64,000 nt of DNA from Plazaster borealis (Eukaryota > Echinodermata > Asteroidea > Forcipulatida > Labidiasteridae). The notes under the pieces were generated by a model that had not been told where the DNA came from, did not search any database, and was given only the letters and a program-made list of their open reading frames with translations. Positions within the stretch are counted from its first letter, which is position 1. The number at the start of each line of letters is the position of its first letter. The stretch spans positions 30,900,234 to 30,964,233 of the forward strand of contig CM037472.1 in the NCBI GenBank assembly GCA_021014325.1. Reading direction: 5' to 3'. Below, in pieces: positions 1-12,600 of this stretch. Both the position numbers and the translations under genes were made by a program.

Positions 1-563
1 GGTTGCAGTATGGTCAATACTATAACATCAAACATTTATTCATTATCATCTAAATTGATATCTCTTTTCTATCCTTCTCAATCAAATTACACCCCCACCC
101 CACCCCACCCCCCTCCCCCCAAGAAGAAAAACCCCACCTCCACCTCCTCCAATGTCAGACATGCAACTTTATTAGTAGAACTTGTATGCAAAACACTGAA
201 AAATATTAGAGTGTTTTGAAGTTTTCTGCCCCTCTCCACCTAAGGCCTTTTTCAAACCTAGGCTTAGGCTTCGGCTCCGGCTGCGGCTCCAGCTTGGGCT
301 CCATCATCACTTATTTTGGAGCATTGTGTATTTAACACAAGGCTTCAACAACATCAAATGAGCCCAGAGTTGGAGCCGGAGCCAGAACCTCAGGTGACCT
401 TTGGAAAATCCCCCTTGTTTCCCACAAAATCTTGGAGATTTCCAACCACATTATATTTCAGCCATTATTCCCTCACTTTGAAGAGCTACAAGAGTACATA
501 TTGACGAGGTCAAATGGCTAGCGACCACAAATCCAAACTAGTGTGTTTGTGAGGGTCTCTTAC
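1..563. other. LRPPRC intron with GC-rich inverted motif
   Basis: No exon is recognised left of 564. It holds a C-rich low-complexity tract (about 90-125). An imperfect inverted pair of a GGCTCCGGCTGCGGCTCC-like motif lies at about 265-302 and 362-393 and looks like a small hairpin-forming repeat. Nothing else is supported. Confidence 0.4.
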
Positions 564-656
564 ATCACTTGCAGAGTTGTGGAGGATTAGCTGTCTTAAG
601 ATGGTCCTGTAGTTGCCTCCTTTTTCTTTCATCTCCTTAAGATGCTCCTCAAGAGT
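564..656 (-). CDS. LRPPRC: LRPPRC exon 19 (last exon in window)
   Basis: Encodes [20 protein letters not shown] and [11 protein letters not shown], matching human ETLKAENQPIRDVLKQLIL; donor GTAAGAG. Two acceptors are possible. CAG at 662-664 would leave the wrong frame from exon 18; the AG at 657-658 (GCCGAG) restores it, so exon start 656 is preferred. A missed exon between 18 and 19 is the alternative. Confidence 0.82.
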
Positions 657-3600
657 CTCGGCTGACAGATTCTATCAAGAAGAGAGGGAAAGAGATGTCA
701 TGATTTCTGGCCAGTTTCCTTCTATTTCTTTCTATGACCATTTGTATTTTTCTAATTAGAATTAGAAATACCAGTGATGCAGAGATGTGATTCCACAAAA
801 AGTGAAAAAATAAACCTGACAGATAAATAGCAGCTTCGCTACCATGGGCAGTGCTCTTTGACTTGATGCCTCTTTTGCCGCCAACCATACATAAAAAAGG
901 GGCGTAGAGTGGATCGGCCACAGGCCTAATTAAAATGTGGCAGATTCTGGCACATTTTAATAACCAATTCCAGGGGGTATGAGTGAGCAAGGCATGCTGG
1001 AAACTTTGCACGGTGGGAGTACAACCAAGTGAGGTTTGCAGTGACACCATGTACAAAATCTCTTTTGAGCAGTGGTGGTTCTGAGAAGAACCGGTGGTTT
1101 AACACCAACAAAAATCAGCAAAAAAAAGACATTAGATGTTTAGACACAATGCGGCTATGTTTCTGTCCACATAATGAGAAGATCACATTGATCATGATGA
1201 GATGACCACGGAGCACAGCCGGAGATCAAAAGTGTTTGAGAAGCTGAATTGAGGACACGGCTACGTGGTTGAGCCGCAGGCATGTAAAGGTGCCTTTTCG
1301 CAGCCAGCCACATCGACCCATATTATGACTACAAAGCAAACCCAGAGATCGAATGTGCTTGATTTCTCTCTCCCTTTCCAGAAAAAATACCCTTGTGGTA
1401 CAGGTGAGAACTAATGCACAACTCTGCTCACATAAGGCCCTAGCTAGGAATCGAACCAGGGTCAAAGTGATGAGAGGCAAGCGCTTTACGCACTAGCCAC
1501 CCATGCCACCCGGTCTGATGAAGTGCCCACTTCGAGTTGATTACTGTGCCACCAACATGGTAGACCCGATAATGCCCCCCCATATCCATTATGCTAGGCT
1601 TACAACCAGTGTCGGAGGTCATCCGGATTCAGAACAAGAACCTACCTCTTTCAGGATCAAGTCGACATTACCCATCGGGTTGATTTTCACATCGTTTGGA
1701 TCCAGAAGTTTATAGGCCGACTGTTTGACCGTCGCTAATTTGAGCTGATCCAAGAGATTCCGAATTCCTCTGAACCGTTGCGCTGAAATTCGAATTTCCT
1801 TCATTGAAACATTGTAAAGAAAGAGTACCTTTATATTAAGATAAAGCCAAATAAGAACCATCATATATAGCAAAATTTGAATATAAATTTTGCTGGATAG
1901 CACAACACCAAAAGTTGCACAGTTGAAAATAATTAAAAAGGCACAATAAATATAAACATAGGTATATATGGGATAGAAATGAATGTGTATGGCATATCCA
2001 GGCATGATATTTGGCCCTTGGGAAAAAGTAGGAACATTTTATAAGTACAAGGGCTGACCTACATGTACATATAGACTTTTCAAGCTATTTATAATAACAA
2101 TTTTGCTTATTTGTCTGAGGTCCAAAAATCAGAAATCAGTTGTGGCCCAGCAGTTTTTACCAGACTCAAGCTCCGATCAGCAGAGTGTGGGTTTGAGTCC
2201 CAGTCTTGACACTTGTGTCCTTGAGCAAGCAAACACCCATTATTGCTTTGTCCTTTTTATACGGGATGCAAAACTGTTGGTCTCATGTGTTGTGTAATGT
2301 GTAAAAGAACCCAGTGCACTTTTTGTTAGAAGGGATTTGCCCTGGTGTTTTCTGGCATGGTTAGCTGCAGAATGCAACCCTTACAGGTGCTTTATAAAAT
2401 CACAAATCATCACATTTATATAATACAGGGAGGAGAGTTGAAGAATGTGAACATTCCTGAAAATGGCTCTCGGCCATGGGGCCCCCCTTGTTTTAAACCC
2501 ATAACATTTGCAGAGTATTCAGACTCTGTGCATCACCAAAAATACAACACCTTGTTTGGACACAACGTGGACTATTTCTCTCTCCCTTTCCAGGAAATTG
2601 TAATGCCCAAGGAGTTTTTGAGAAAATCCTAAACTCAGGAAAAAACCTGAAAAATCACACCCCTGATAATAGTGAATAGTGAAAAAGACATAGTCTTGGA
2701 GATTAAGGGGCCGTTCACAATTATCAATATTTTCACAAGCGTACAAACCGTATGCTGGGAGGGATGAGGTTAATGCCCGCCATACGCTTTCGTTTTCAGA
2801 AAAAATATCGAACTATAAAAGCATAGCTTTATTGCCCTTATTGCACTATTAGATAATAAGACGCTGTGATTGTTTTGTACCTTAAAAGTCGAATTAGCTG
2901 CATCTTGTATGCAGGATATTACAGTGTTATATATTGCTTAAGATGTGTTGGTTCTTTATATATTTCTTATATCTGTGCTTGCATTAAACAGGGTTTGAAT
3001 GTAATTCACATACAAGTATCTCTTTGTAGAATAGAGTGAAAAAAGAAAAGAAAAATTATTTGTACATTTTTAGGGGGGAGGGAGGTGGTATTGAAAAAGT
3101 GCACTGTTTGTACGCTTGTGAAAATGTTGATAACTGTGAACGACCCCTAAATGAGAAATATGACATGTACATCAATTCAGAGGAGCTGTCACCAGGGAAA
3201 AACGCACAAATTGTTTGATTAGTCAGATCATGTTATCACCAACCTGTTGGGCGAGCTTGTCAAAGAGCAGTTGAACGTGAGGTTTCAGTTGGCTGGCTTT
3301 CTGTTCAGGAATGGACTTGACAATTTCATACAGTACACTGCCGAGGTAGTCTGCCGAGGTAGAAGATAATGTCCAATATCCATGATTTGTCAAATTTTAG
3401 AGACCATCAATATTACAGTATAGTCATCATCATATGCCCAAACATGGCTAACAATGTTTTGTTTTTTAACTCAATATTTTGGATAAAAATGTCTGAGGAA
3501 ATAATATGAAACAGAAATATAGGGTTTTTTTCAAAGAAATAAAGACAGTATGTTAACATGGAAAACATTGAAATTTCTTTTAATTCAGGAAATTATCTTA

Positions 3601-6600
3601 AATTTAAATTTGACCTCTTTGGTTGAGTGGAAGTAGGTCAAATCTTAATTCAATTTCAATTCAATTCAAGTCAACATTTATTTCATACTACTCTTCTCAA
3701 AATATAACATTATACAGAATATTACATAAATACGCAAAATAATAACAAAGAAGATGGAAGATGGAGGGGAAAGAGCTAATCTATGTAGACCAAAATAAAA
3801 GAGAGTATGAGGCTGTCAGATTAAGCCAAGACTTGTATACAACAGCCTAGACAGACAAACTACAAACATGACAAGACAAACAGGTAAAACAAAAAACAGA
3901 CTGGGTTGCAATGAGAGAAATATGTATAAACTAGCAGGGCTATTAAAGTAAGTGGCTGATGATAGGAGCTGGACTGACTCAAAAGAGAGCTATGCCACAT
4001 AAATCTTGCCGCTGTTTTTTGGCCGCTGTGGGCAGTTTGCGACAAGCCGCTTGCCGCCATTACGGTCTCTACATGCCAATAACTGCCACACTCAATCCAT
4101 ACACAGTATATACACAGATTCACTCCATTGTTCAATCCGCCCAGTATGCCAATTAATCATTGATCACTTAAAATACTTGGTTTGTCGTGGCCCATTTTGT
4201 AACTGAATCAATTGTAAACCAGGTACATGTAACCTTGCTTCTCATCACACAGTGGAGCAGACAGTAGGATAGGGAAACATGGTCAAGTCAAGTCAATTCA
4301 ATTCAATTCACTTCGATTCAATTAAATTCACTTTATTTCCAGTCCATACAAAAAAAAGACAATAGAAGATACAAAAAGGCATAAGAATAAATAAATATTT
4401 GTTTACTAATACAAAGCAAAAGAGCAATACAAGGAAAAAACCCTAAAAACAAATGAAAAACATGGACATTTGAGGGGGCCCATAAAACGCCAAGCTTGTC
4501 GAGTTTGGACCCCCCCACCCCCAAAGTCAATGCTCTAGGCCCCTCCCACAAACCTTCCTTGGTGACATCGCTGTCTTTGTCCTCTTTAAAGTCAGTCCAT
4601 AAACGCGTCAACAGCTTTACAAGTGGCTCAACTTGAGGGGACCTGAGACAAATGGGTAGAGACAAACATTGTGAAAAATTACATGAGTGTGCATCTGCGG
4701 GGATCTGTGACGAAGACACGGTGAGACGTTATGTGATAGATGGAAGGGGTTGGGGGTGAATGTTTACAAAGCCCAGTGTGATGGTTCAAGATACTTTTTG
4801 GTTGGTGCATTTGTAGCTGGTGATCAAACAAACATCTCTTGGACAGAGGTCAACTTGATGACCCGAGGGCTCCATTTCACAAAGAGCTGAGATTGATCTT
4901 AACTTCAAATCAACCTTAATTGCTAAACAAAGTGTGATGTCACAATACAAATCACTATGGCAATAATTGACAACTCATCTTAAAGGCACTGTACACGTTT
5001 GGTAATTACTCAAAATATATATTAGCATAAAAACTGACTTGGTAATGAGCAACAGAGAGCTGTTGATAGTATAAAACATTGTGAGAAACGACTCCATCTG
5101 AAGTAACGTAGTTTTGAGAAAGAGGTAATTTCTCACTAAAATAATAAAAACTTCTTGCAAGAAGTTTTTATTCCTATCTGAAAGCACACAAATTTGTACA
5201 ACAAGGGTGTTTTTTCTTTCATCATTTTCTTGTAACTTCGATGACCAATTGAGCCCAAATTTTCAAAGGCTTGTTATTTTATGCATATGTTGGGATACAC
5301 CAAGTGAGAACACTGGTCTGTGACAATTACCAAAACGTGTACGATGCCTTTAAGATGAATCTAAGTGCTTTTTTTGAAATCGAGCTCAGGACTTGGACCG
5401 CCAAATTTAATAAACAGAGTCCAAAATAATATTTACCTATGGAAAGAGTTGATCAGTCCAGTCTTGAAGAGGCTTATGTCTACCATATCAGGGTACTGCT
5501 CCACTGTCAAGATACACACAAGTCTAATTTGTTATTATCTTTCTACTACTGCTGCCAATAATCATAATTATTGAAGACAAATTGGGTTCTTATATAGTGC
5601 ACACAATCCTGGTAACTAGATCAAGGCAGTGTAAAGCCACATAAAATTACAAAATGTTGAGCGTTATAGTTCTGTTGACATGGCAAAATAAGAAATAAAG
5701 AATAAAGAATTCATCACAATCACTGTAAAACAGCGGGTTTGTGTGATGTTGATGATTTTGTTAAACCCATTTAACTCCTGTAGCCTAGGTAAATATTTAT
5801 AGAATTGTTCTTGTTTTTGCCAACATAAATAACCTTTCTTCAAACGTCTTTTCCAGATTTTGAAAAAATATCAGCTGAAAAATCTGGGAGTTTTAAAGGC
5901 CGTTTTTTATAAGGAAAAAAAAAATGGGGTCGGAGGGGTTTTGTAGGGTCAGGCGGGGACGATCATAATTTTTTTTTTTATGTAGCCTAATGACTTTTTA
6001 TCAGCCACACTTCAACCATTCCTCAATTTCCTGGGGAGCATACAACAAAACTCTGCCCTGTATGAATGCTATAAGGATTTAAATCCAACAATCTCTGCCC
6101 TCGCATGTTCACACCTTGATTAACCTTCGGTGTGACGCCCTCTGAATCTACGCACACGCTTACACACACCGCTCGGTGAAGCAGACACTCTGTGGACATT
6201 CCTTTGTTATGTACACTTAAGGAAAATCGTATTCTTTAACACTGTAAAAACACTGTTGAGCTGTAGAGCTTGGCTACTTTTTGTGCTTAAGCAGTTCTAT
6301 GAAATTGGGCCAAGGCGACATAGACTTACCTGTCTCGACGATGCTTGCTAGTTTATTCTTGGTGACTTCATGCCTGCATATTGCAGTCAATAACTCCTTA
6401 TCCATCGTTACTCCATAACCCTAAACAGAAAATAATGTATATCAATGGAAGCCATACACATGAGTGGGAAACTTCCAAAAAGTAAACCTTGAAACAAAGT
6501 TAGCTATTAACCACTTCACGTCGGATGACATGTTTATCCGCAAATTCTTTTTGGACCGTTATTCGGTGAACATTTTTTAAGGCCCGTAACAACTTCAGAT

Positions 6601-9600
6601 TTTCCTCCCTTTTTCTCTGACAGCCGGACGGCCGACATTTTTATCCACCCGGAGTTTCCACTGTTTAGCGCGCACAGGCAGGCACCTACAGTGATACCCT
6701 TCGTTTCACCCGTACAAAAAGCGACAACAGGCTCTGGAAAACTTGCCTCGTAAAATCCCTTTCCGGGGGTTATTATGTAACCCCCGATTCCAGACCTTTG
6801 TCCTGTTGTTGTACAAATGTGGCATACCAGTATGGACAGGCTGCCTCCATTGTTTGTCATTATCTTCGGCTCAATGGGAGGTAAGTCTGAGTGTTTCTTG
6901 ATTCCAGTATATCAAGACAGGAATTTGGCCTTGACACATGACAACATCAAATCCCGGAACTAATTATAAGAACCTTTGTTGTCTTTCCTTTGTCAAGTCA
7001 GGGTTTCATTGTGGCAACGATATTTTCAAAGGAAAACGATTACTCAAGAAGCTCCGAAAAGTTCAGAAAAATAATACCGAAAATGTTTTAAAATACCGAG
7101 GCGAACTGATTGAGACAGATTCCTTGTGGGAATAGATTCAACATTTAATAATACCTCAAGTTCTTGTATCATATTACTTGCTGATCCGTCGACGGCTGGT
7201 AACAAATATCGAGAAAAGGTCTCTGCATTGATTGGTACCCCTGCTTCCACCATTGCTTTGGCCAACGATACCACACCTACAATGAGCAACAAAGACGATC
7301 ATAGTCAATTCACAAAAAAATGCATGCAGTTCCATTTTTTAAATTTTATTTATGAACAAAACTCTGACAATAATAATAAATGATAATGAACATTTGAGGG
7401 AATCTCCCTGAGGTTGATGTAAAATTTGGGGGCAATGTGTACATTTATTCTTTGCCGTCTCTTCAAAGATGCTAGCTTGGATTTTCAGACGACTTGACCC
7501 AAAAATTTAGATTTAAATTTTAAACAGCTATTTTTATAGATTCAAGAAGGTTATAAGCTTTCATTGGAGGTATTGCAAGAATAAATCCGCCAATAGGTGG
7601 TAGTTAATTAAAAACTAAAAATGAATTATTTTCAAGATCTCAAAATTATCTCACGTCCATCAGCCATGTACAAAGGATATGGCATGTTGCGTGTATTTTG
7701 TGCATTGTCCGTGGCATATGCAAAGGTTTTTGTATGTTTTCGTTTTTGAAACAGCATCATCTCTCAAAATTCGTTCAGAGAAAAAAATTCTTTAAACAAA
7801 TTCTTTCGGCAAAAATTGGGCCATGCAACTTTCAGATTGGGGCAATTCAAACATCAAATGCCATCTTAAATACATCAATCATTACTCACTGGTCGCCGAG
7901 GAAGGCATTTTTTCCCCAAAAGGGAGACCTGCAGTTGAGGTCACTCACCCCTGGGCCCAATTTCATAGAGCTGCTTAAGCACTAAAAGTAGCTAAGCACA
8001 ACATAATTATGCTTACCAGAATAAGATAACCAGCCAAAATACCATTCCAAATGTACAATCTGTGACTGGTATCCTGCTTATTTTGCTTAGCAGAAAACTG
8101 TTCAGCAATATTTGCTGTTCAAGCAGCTCTATGAAATTGGGCCCAGGTCTGTGCATTGCAGCTCCTAACACACTTAAAGCAAAATGCCGAGATCATTTCA
8201 AGAAACTACGTACCCTGTGTATTCCCTTGGTTTGTTTCAGTGGCCATCATGGGCCAGAAGTAGTGCGGCCTCACTGGTAAATCCTGTAACAGAGTGGCAG
8301 GATATAGAGATCAATGTTGAGATTGTCGTCACGTTCAGGGGGTCAGAATTAATAAGTGCTGTCTCACAAACCCTTTAACCTTGAATGAAGTTGTCGGTCA
8401 CTTACTGAGTGTTCGTTTTTAATTAATTAAACAGTCAGTACTCCGCATTTGTTTCCTTTAAAAATCTAAAAAATTCCAAGTTCCCCATACACCTCGCCAA
8501 ATAGCATGCCAATTGTCTTGTTACCATCAGGTTTTTTTTTTGTACAAAAGAAAATCAATCAATTACTTAGCCTTGGGGTTAATTAGCCACTACCGGGTGA
8601 ATTAAACCATATGGTTTCCAGATGGTTTCCAGATGGCTTCTTCTGTATACTTTTACAATGGCTGTAAGCAGTGCCCTGGTTGTTTATTTGGATGAATTGA
8701 GTAGAGTGGTGTTGCAAGGATAAGTCAGACCATGGAGCTCCATGGTATTACACGCATTTATAAAACGGACTGTTGAAAACTGTCAAATAGTGTCAGCTTG
8801 TGAGTTTCTTTATGGTGTCAAGTAAGTTGTAAAGTAAATGTGGGATATCTAAAACCAGTGTTAAACCAGCCCTTTTTTATATCTTGGTTTTTACATACCA
8901 ACTCTACCATCCTCTTCATAAGACCAATGGTGTATTCTGTAAAAGCAAAAGGGAAAACAAACCCAGCAAACAGATTATTACACACAGCAAAACAAGAAAA
9001 AATTATATTGTGTTTCAATCCTGTGTGGAAATCAGAGGTCTTCACACACTGATAGGGAATTAGTGTTCAAGTTTTCCCTCAGCATTCAAAGAATTTAAGT
9101 ACAGTCTATAAGTATAAGCGACTTAAGTGTCCCGGCCGAGCAGTCTAGGACTCAAGTTCTGGGCCCAATTTGTAAACCACCTTGTAAACCATTGCATGGT
9201 GCTATGCAAAGGAATAGGTCTCACACAACACGTAACTCCACTTACCTTGTAGGAAAAATACTGAGCGCTTTGAGACACCCATCGGGAGTATAAAGCGCTA
9301 CATAAGAACTGCCTATTATTATTATTATTTTATTTCATGGCTCTGCTTACCGCCGAATTCTTCGCTTGTGATCACCATTCTTCGCTAAAAGGGCAAGCGC
9401 CGAATTTCTGCGCTAGCTGTGTAAGAGAAGAATGCCTAGTAACGTGGAGTACACACGCGCACACGCAAAAATTCGCCGCTAACCTGTGAAATACGCTTGA
9501 CGTATGCGCAGAATTCCTGTAAGCATCGATTCTTTGCTAACAGTAAGCAGAGCTATGAAATTGGGCCCTAGTGTTGCCAGAGTGTGAGTTCGGGTCCCAT

Positions 9601-12600
9601 TCATGATACTCGTATCCTTGAGCAAGACACTTCACCATAATTGCTTCAACCTTTGGATGGGGGACATTAAGCCGTATGTCCCTTGTGTTGTGTAATGCAC
9701 ATAAAAAGAACACAGCACACTTAACATGAATAGAAAGGGTTGCTCTGGTGTTTCTGGCAAAGTTTGCGGCCGATTGCGCCGCGTCACCTTGTAAACTCTA
9801 ACAAAGTGCTATATAAATAATTCAAACATTGTCTCATAATTCAAACATTGCTCTGCATACCAGTCACAACACTAATCCGTCGCATGTGATAAAGCGCTAC
9901 ATCAGACCCGCATACTATAATTATTATAAAATTATCAAGTTCCATTTCATTTCTGCAGCTGCTAATCTGCAGCTAATACTTGTGTCCTTAAGCAAGACGC
10001 TTAACCATTATTGCTTCGTCATTCGGATGGGATGTAAGGCCGTAGGTGTTGTGATTGGTTTGATTGGCTGTATATTGCGCCACAGCACCTTGTAAACCAT
10101 CACATGGTGCTATGCAAAGGAAAAAGGTATTATACTTCAAAACGTAGCTCCTCATTACCTTACAGGATAAATTATAATGTTTGAGCACCTTGAGCATCAC
10201 TGAGTGATGGATTTGAGTGCTATATGTGAAGCCCCTATTATTATTATTATTATTATACTTTTGGGTTCGTTGGCCTTTGAAACCCCCAAATTATACAAAC
10301 ATGGCGTTTGAGTTGAACATACCGTGTGGAATGATGGTCGGGTTCCTTAGACAAACATGTACTGCTACAATGTATGGAGATGCGTGTATACCTTCACTGA
10401 TCATTGCATCAAGGTATTTAAAGAGCGTCTCATGGGGCTGGGCAGAGGAAAGAATAAAGAAAAAATGTTCAGTTATTTGTTACATGTTAATTGATTGTCA
10501 AGTTTTGTGTACAAAATAACCTTCCAGAGTTCTGTGAGATAAAACCCCAAAGGCATACTACTCGGGTGGGATTTGAACCCACAACTTTTGCCATTCTAGA
10601 CATAGTGTTAGCCAGAGGGGTGTTTGGGTGTTTTTTGGACACCCTGTTTTATCTGTCATTTACATGTAAATGTATTGTAAGTGAACAATTTGGACACCCA
10701 GTTTTTAAATTTCCAGAAAATTTGGACACCTTTTTTATCAAATCCTGGCAAAAACCTTGATTCTAGAGCAGAATAGCAAAGGTCACGGGTTCGAATCCCA
10801 CCCTAGTAATAAGCCTGTGGATTTTTTTCTTCACAGGATATTGGAAAGTACAGTGCTTCACACACATCGGAGTAAGGGTTAAACAAAATAAGATTCTTTA
10901 TCCCCGATGCAAATTTAATATCTATCAAAATAACCTTTTTTTCAACAATGATGCAACTAAGGCCATGTCTGAATTTGCTGTATTTTTTATCGTGGGAGGG
11001 CGTATGTGAACCAATTTCACGTGATGCAAAACAAGTAAACAAATTGTTTGTTTTTCATTGTTATGATTATGTTTAATGTATTTCGTCATTGATGCAAGAA
11101 AACTACATACAGGCAATTAAAATAAGATGAAACTGCAATTGGGCCAAGTTCGCGCAAGGTGGTTGTTTGGTGGCGTACGTAGGACATGCGCACAGAAGTT
11201 GAAGTGCGAACGACTCTAGCCATGTCATGTCAAAGCGACCGGCGACTCACGTACGTTATCATTTTCTTTTAACTGGTCTACTCTGCACTGTGCTATGTAA
11301 ACGGCTATTGATAACCAGCGATGCAACCATGCCCAGTGGGCTGGTTCCAAATAGTTGACTAGCGTAGCCCAACTATCATCGACTGGACAGAGTTCGGGCT
11401 AACTTAGTGCTGCAAGACATTCCCTGATGAAAGCGCACTCATGAGGTCAAAAATATGGTCAATTGATGGCTTCAGCAGTGGCTATGGCTGCATCACTAAA
11501 AAGGTGCATTCTATTATGTTGTCATTGCAGCCAACAGCCATAGCTGTAGCCAAATTCGATTGATTCAGACAAGACAAGAAATCAACAAACTATTTACCGT
11601 TCCGAGTTGAACTACCGGATCAATGAAGAAGTTTCCATGATTTTGATGATCGTCTCCTGTCAAAGCGTCCATCTTGCGAGACTTGAAGACTCTGATGATG
11701 GAGAAAGCCGCTTCTAAGTTCCCTTGCGAGATGAGAGTAATGCAAAGATTGATGGCTTCTGTAAAGGGCCAAATGCAGATGGATAAAGAGTGATCATCTC
11801 TCCATCGAGAAATATATGAGAGGGCCATTTCGTTGGCTCAGTGCTATAAGGTCGTTCAATTGGAATTTCACAATTTGAAAAGATAAATCAAAACCCACAA
11901 TCTAACATCACAAGGTCGGACAGCCACTTCAAGGTGAGGGCTACACAAATCAACTTCCACCAGGGGCACGTTGCCACCTACTCCTGGGGCTGAAACAGAT
12001 TTACCCCCTTCACATTCCGTAAGGATGCAGGCATGGGTATCATCCACTAGGAGCCTGGCTGGTAGAGCAGAATGCACTACCTTCCCAATTTTTTTACGAA
12101 GCAATTGTGGTCAAGTGCCTTGCTCAAGGGCACAAGTGTCATGACCGGGTATCGAACCCACACTCTGCTGCTGACAACACCAGAGCTTGGGTCCGGTGAA
12201 CTAGACCGCTCGGCCACGACACGCCACTGTTGCAGCATTGTGAGGTGTGGGATGGATTTCTTGGGAAACAAATGAACTGTAGGAGGATTATTATACTCAC
12301 CAGGAACAAAGCCTGCACCTAGACGCACTCTCTCCAACAGCTTTGATAAAATAAAGGTATATATCAAAACAAAATTAGTTATTTACCAATATTACAGCAT
12401 TGGAACTAATGCATTGATCATCAATTCCAAAAAGGGTTGGCACGTTTTAAGTGGTTAAATGTTTTATGGTAAAAAAACATTAAAATCTGTTTCAAAATTT
12501 CCTTAACGTTTAAACGAAGCCGACAGTAAAAAATAAAATGAAATAAAATGAAACCTTCCCCCCCCTTTTTTTATTGTTAGCCCCAGAAACATCCCTTTTG

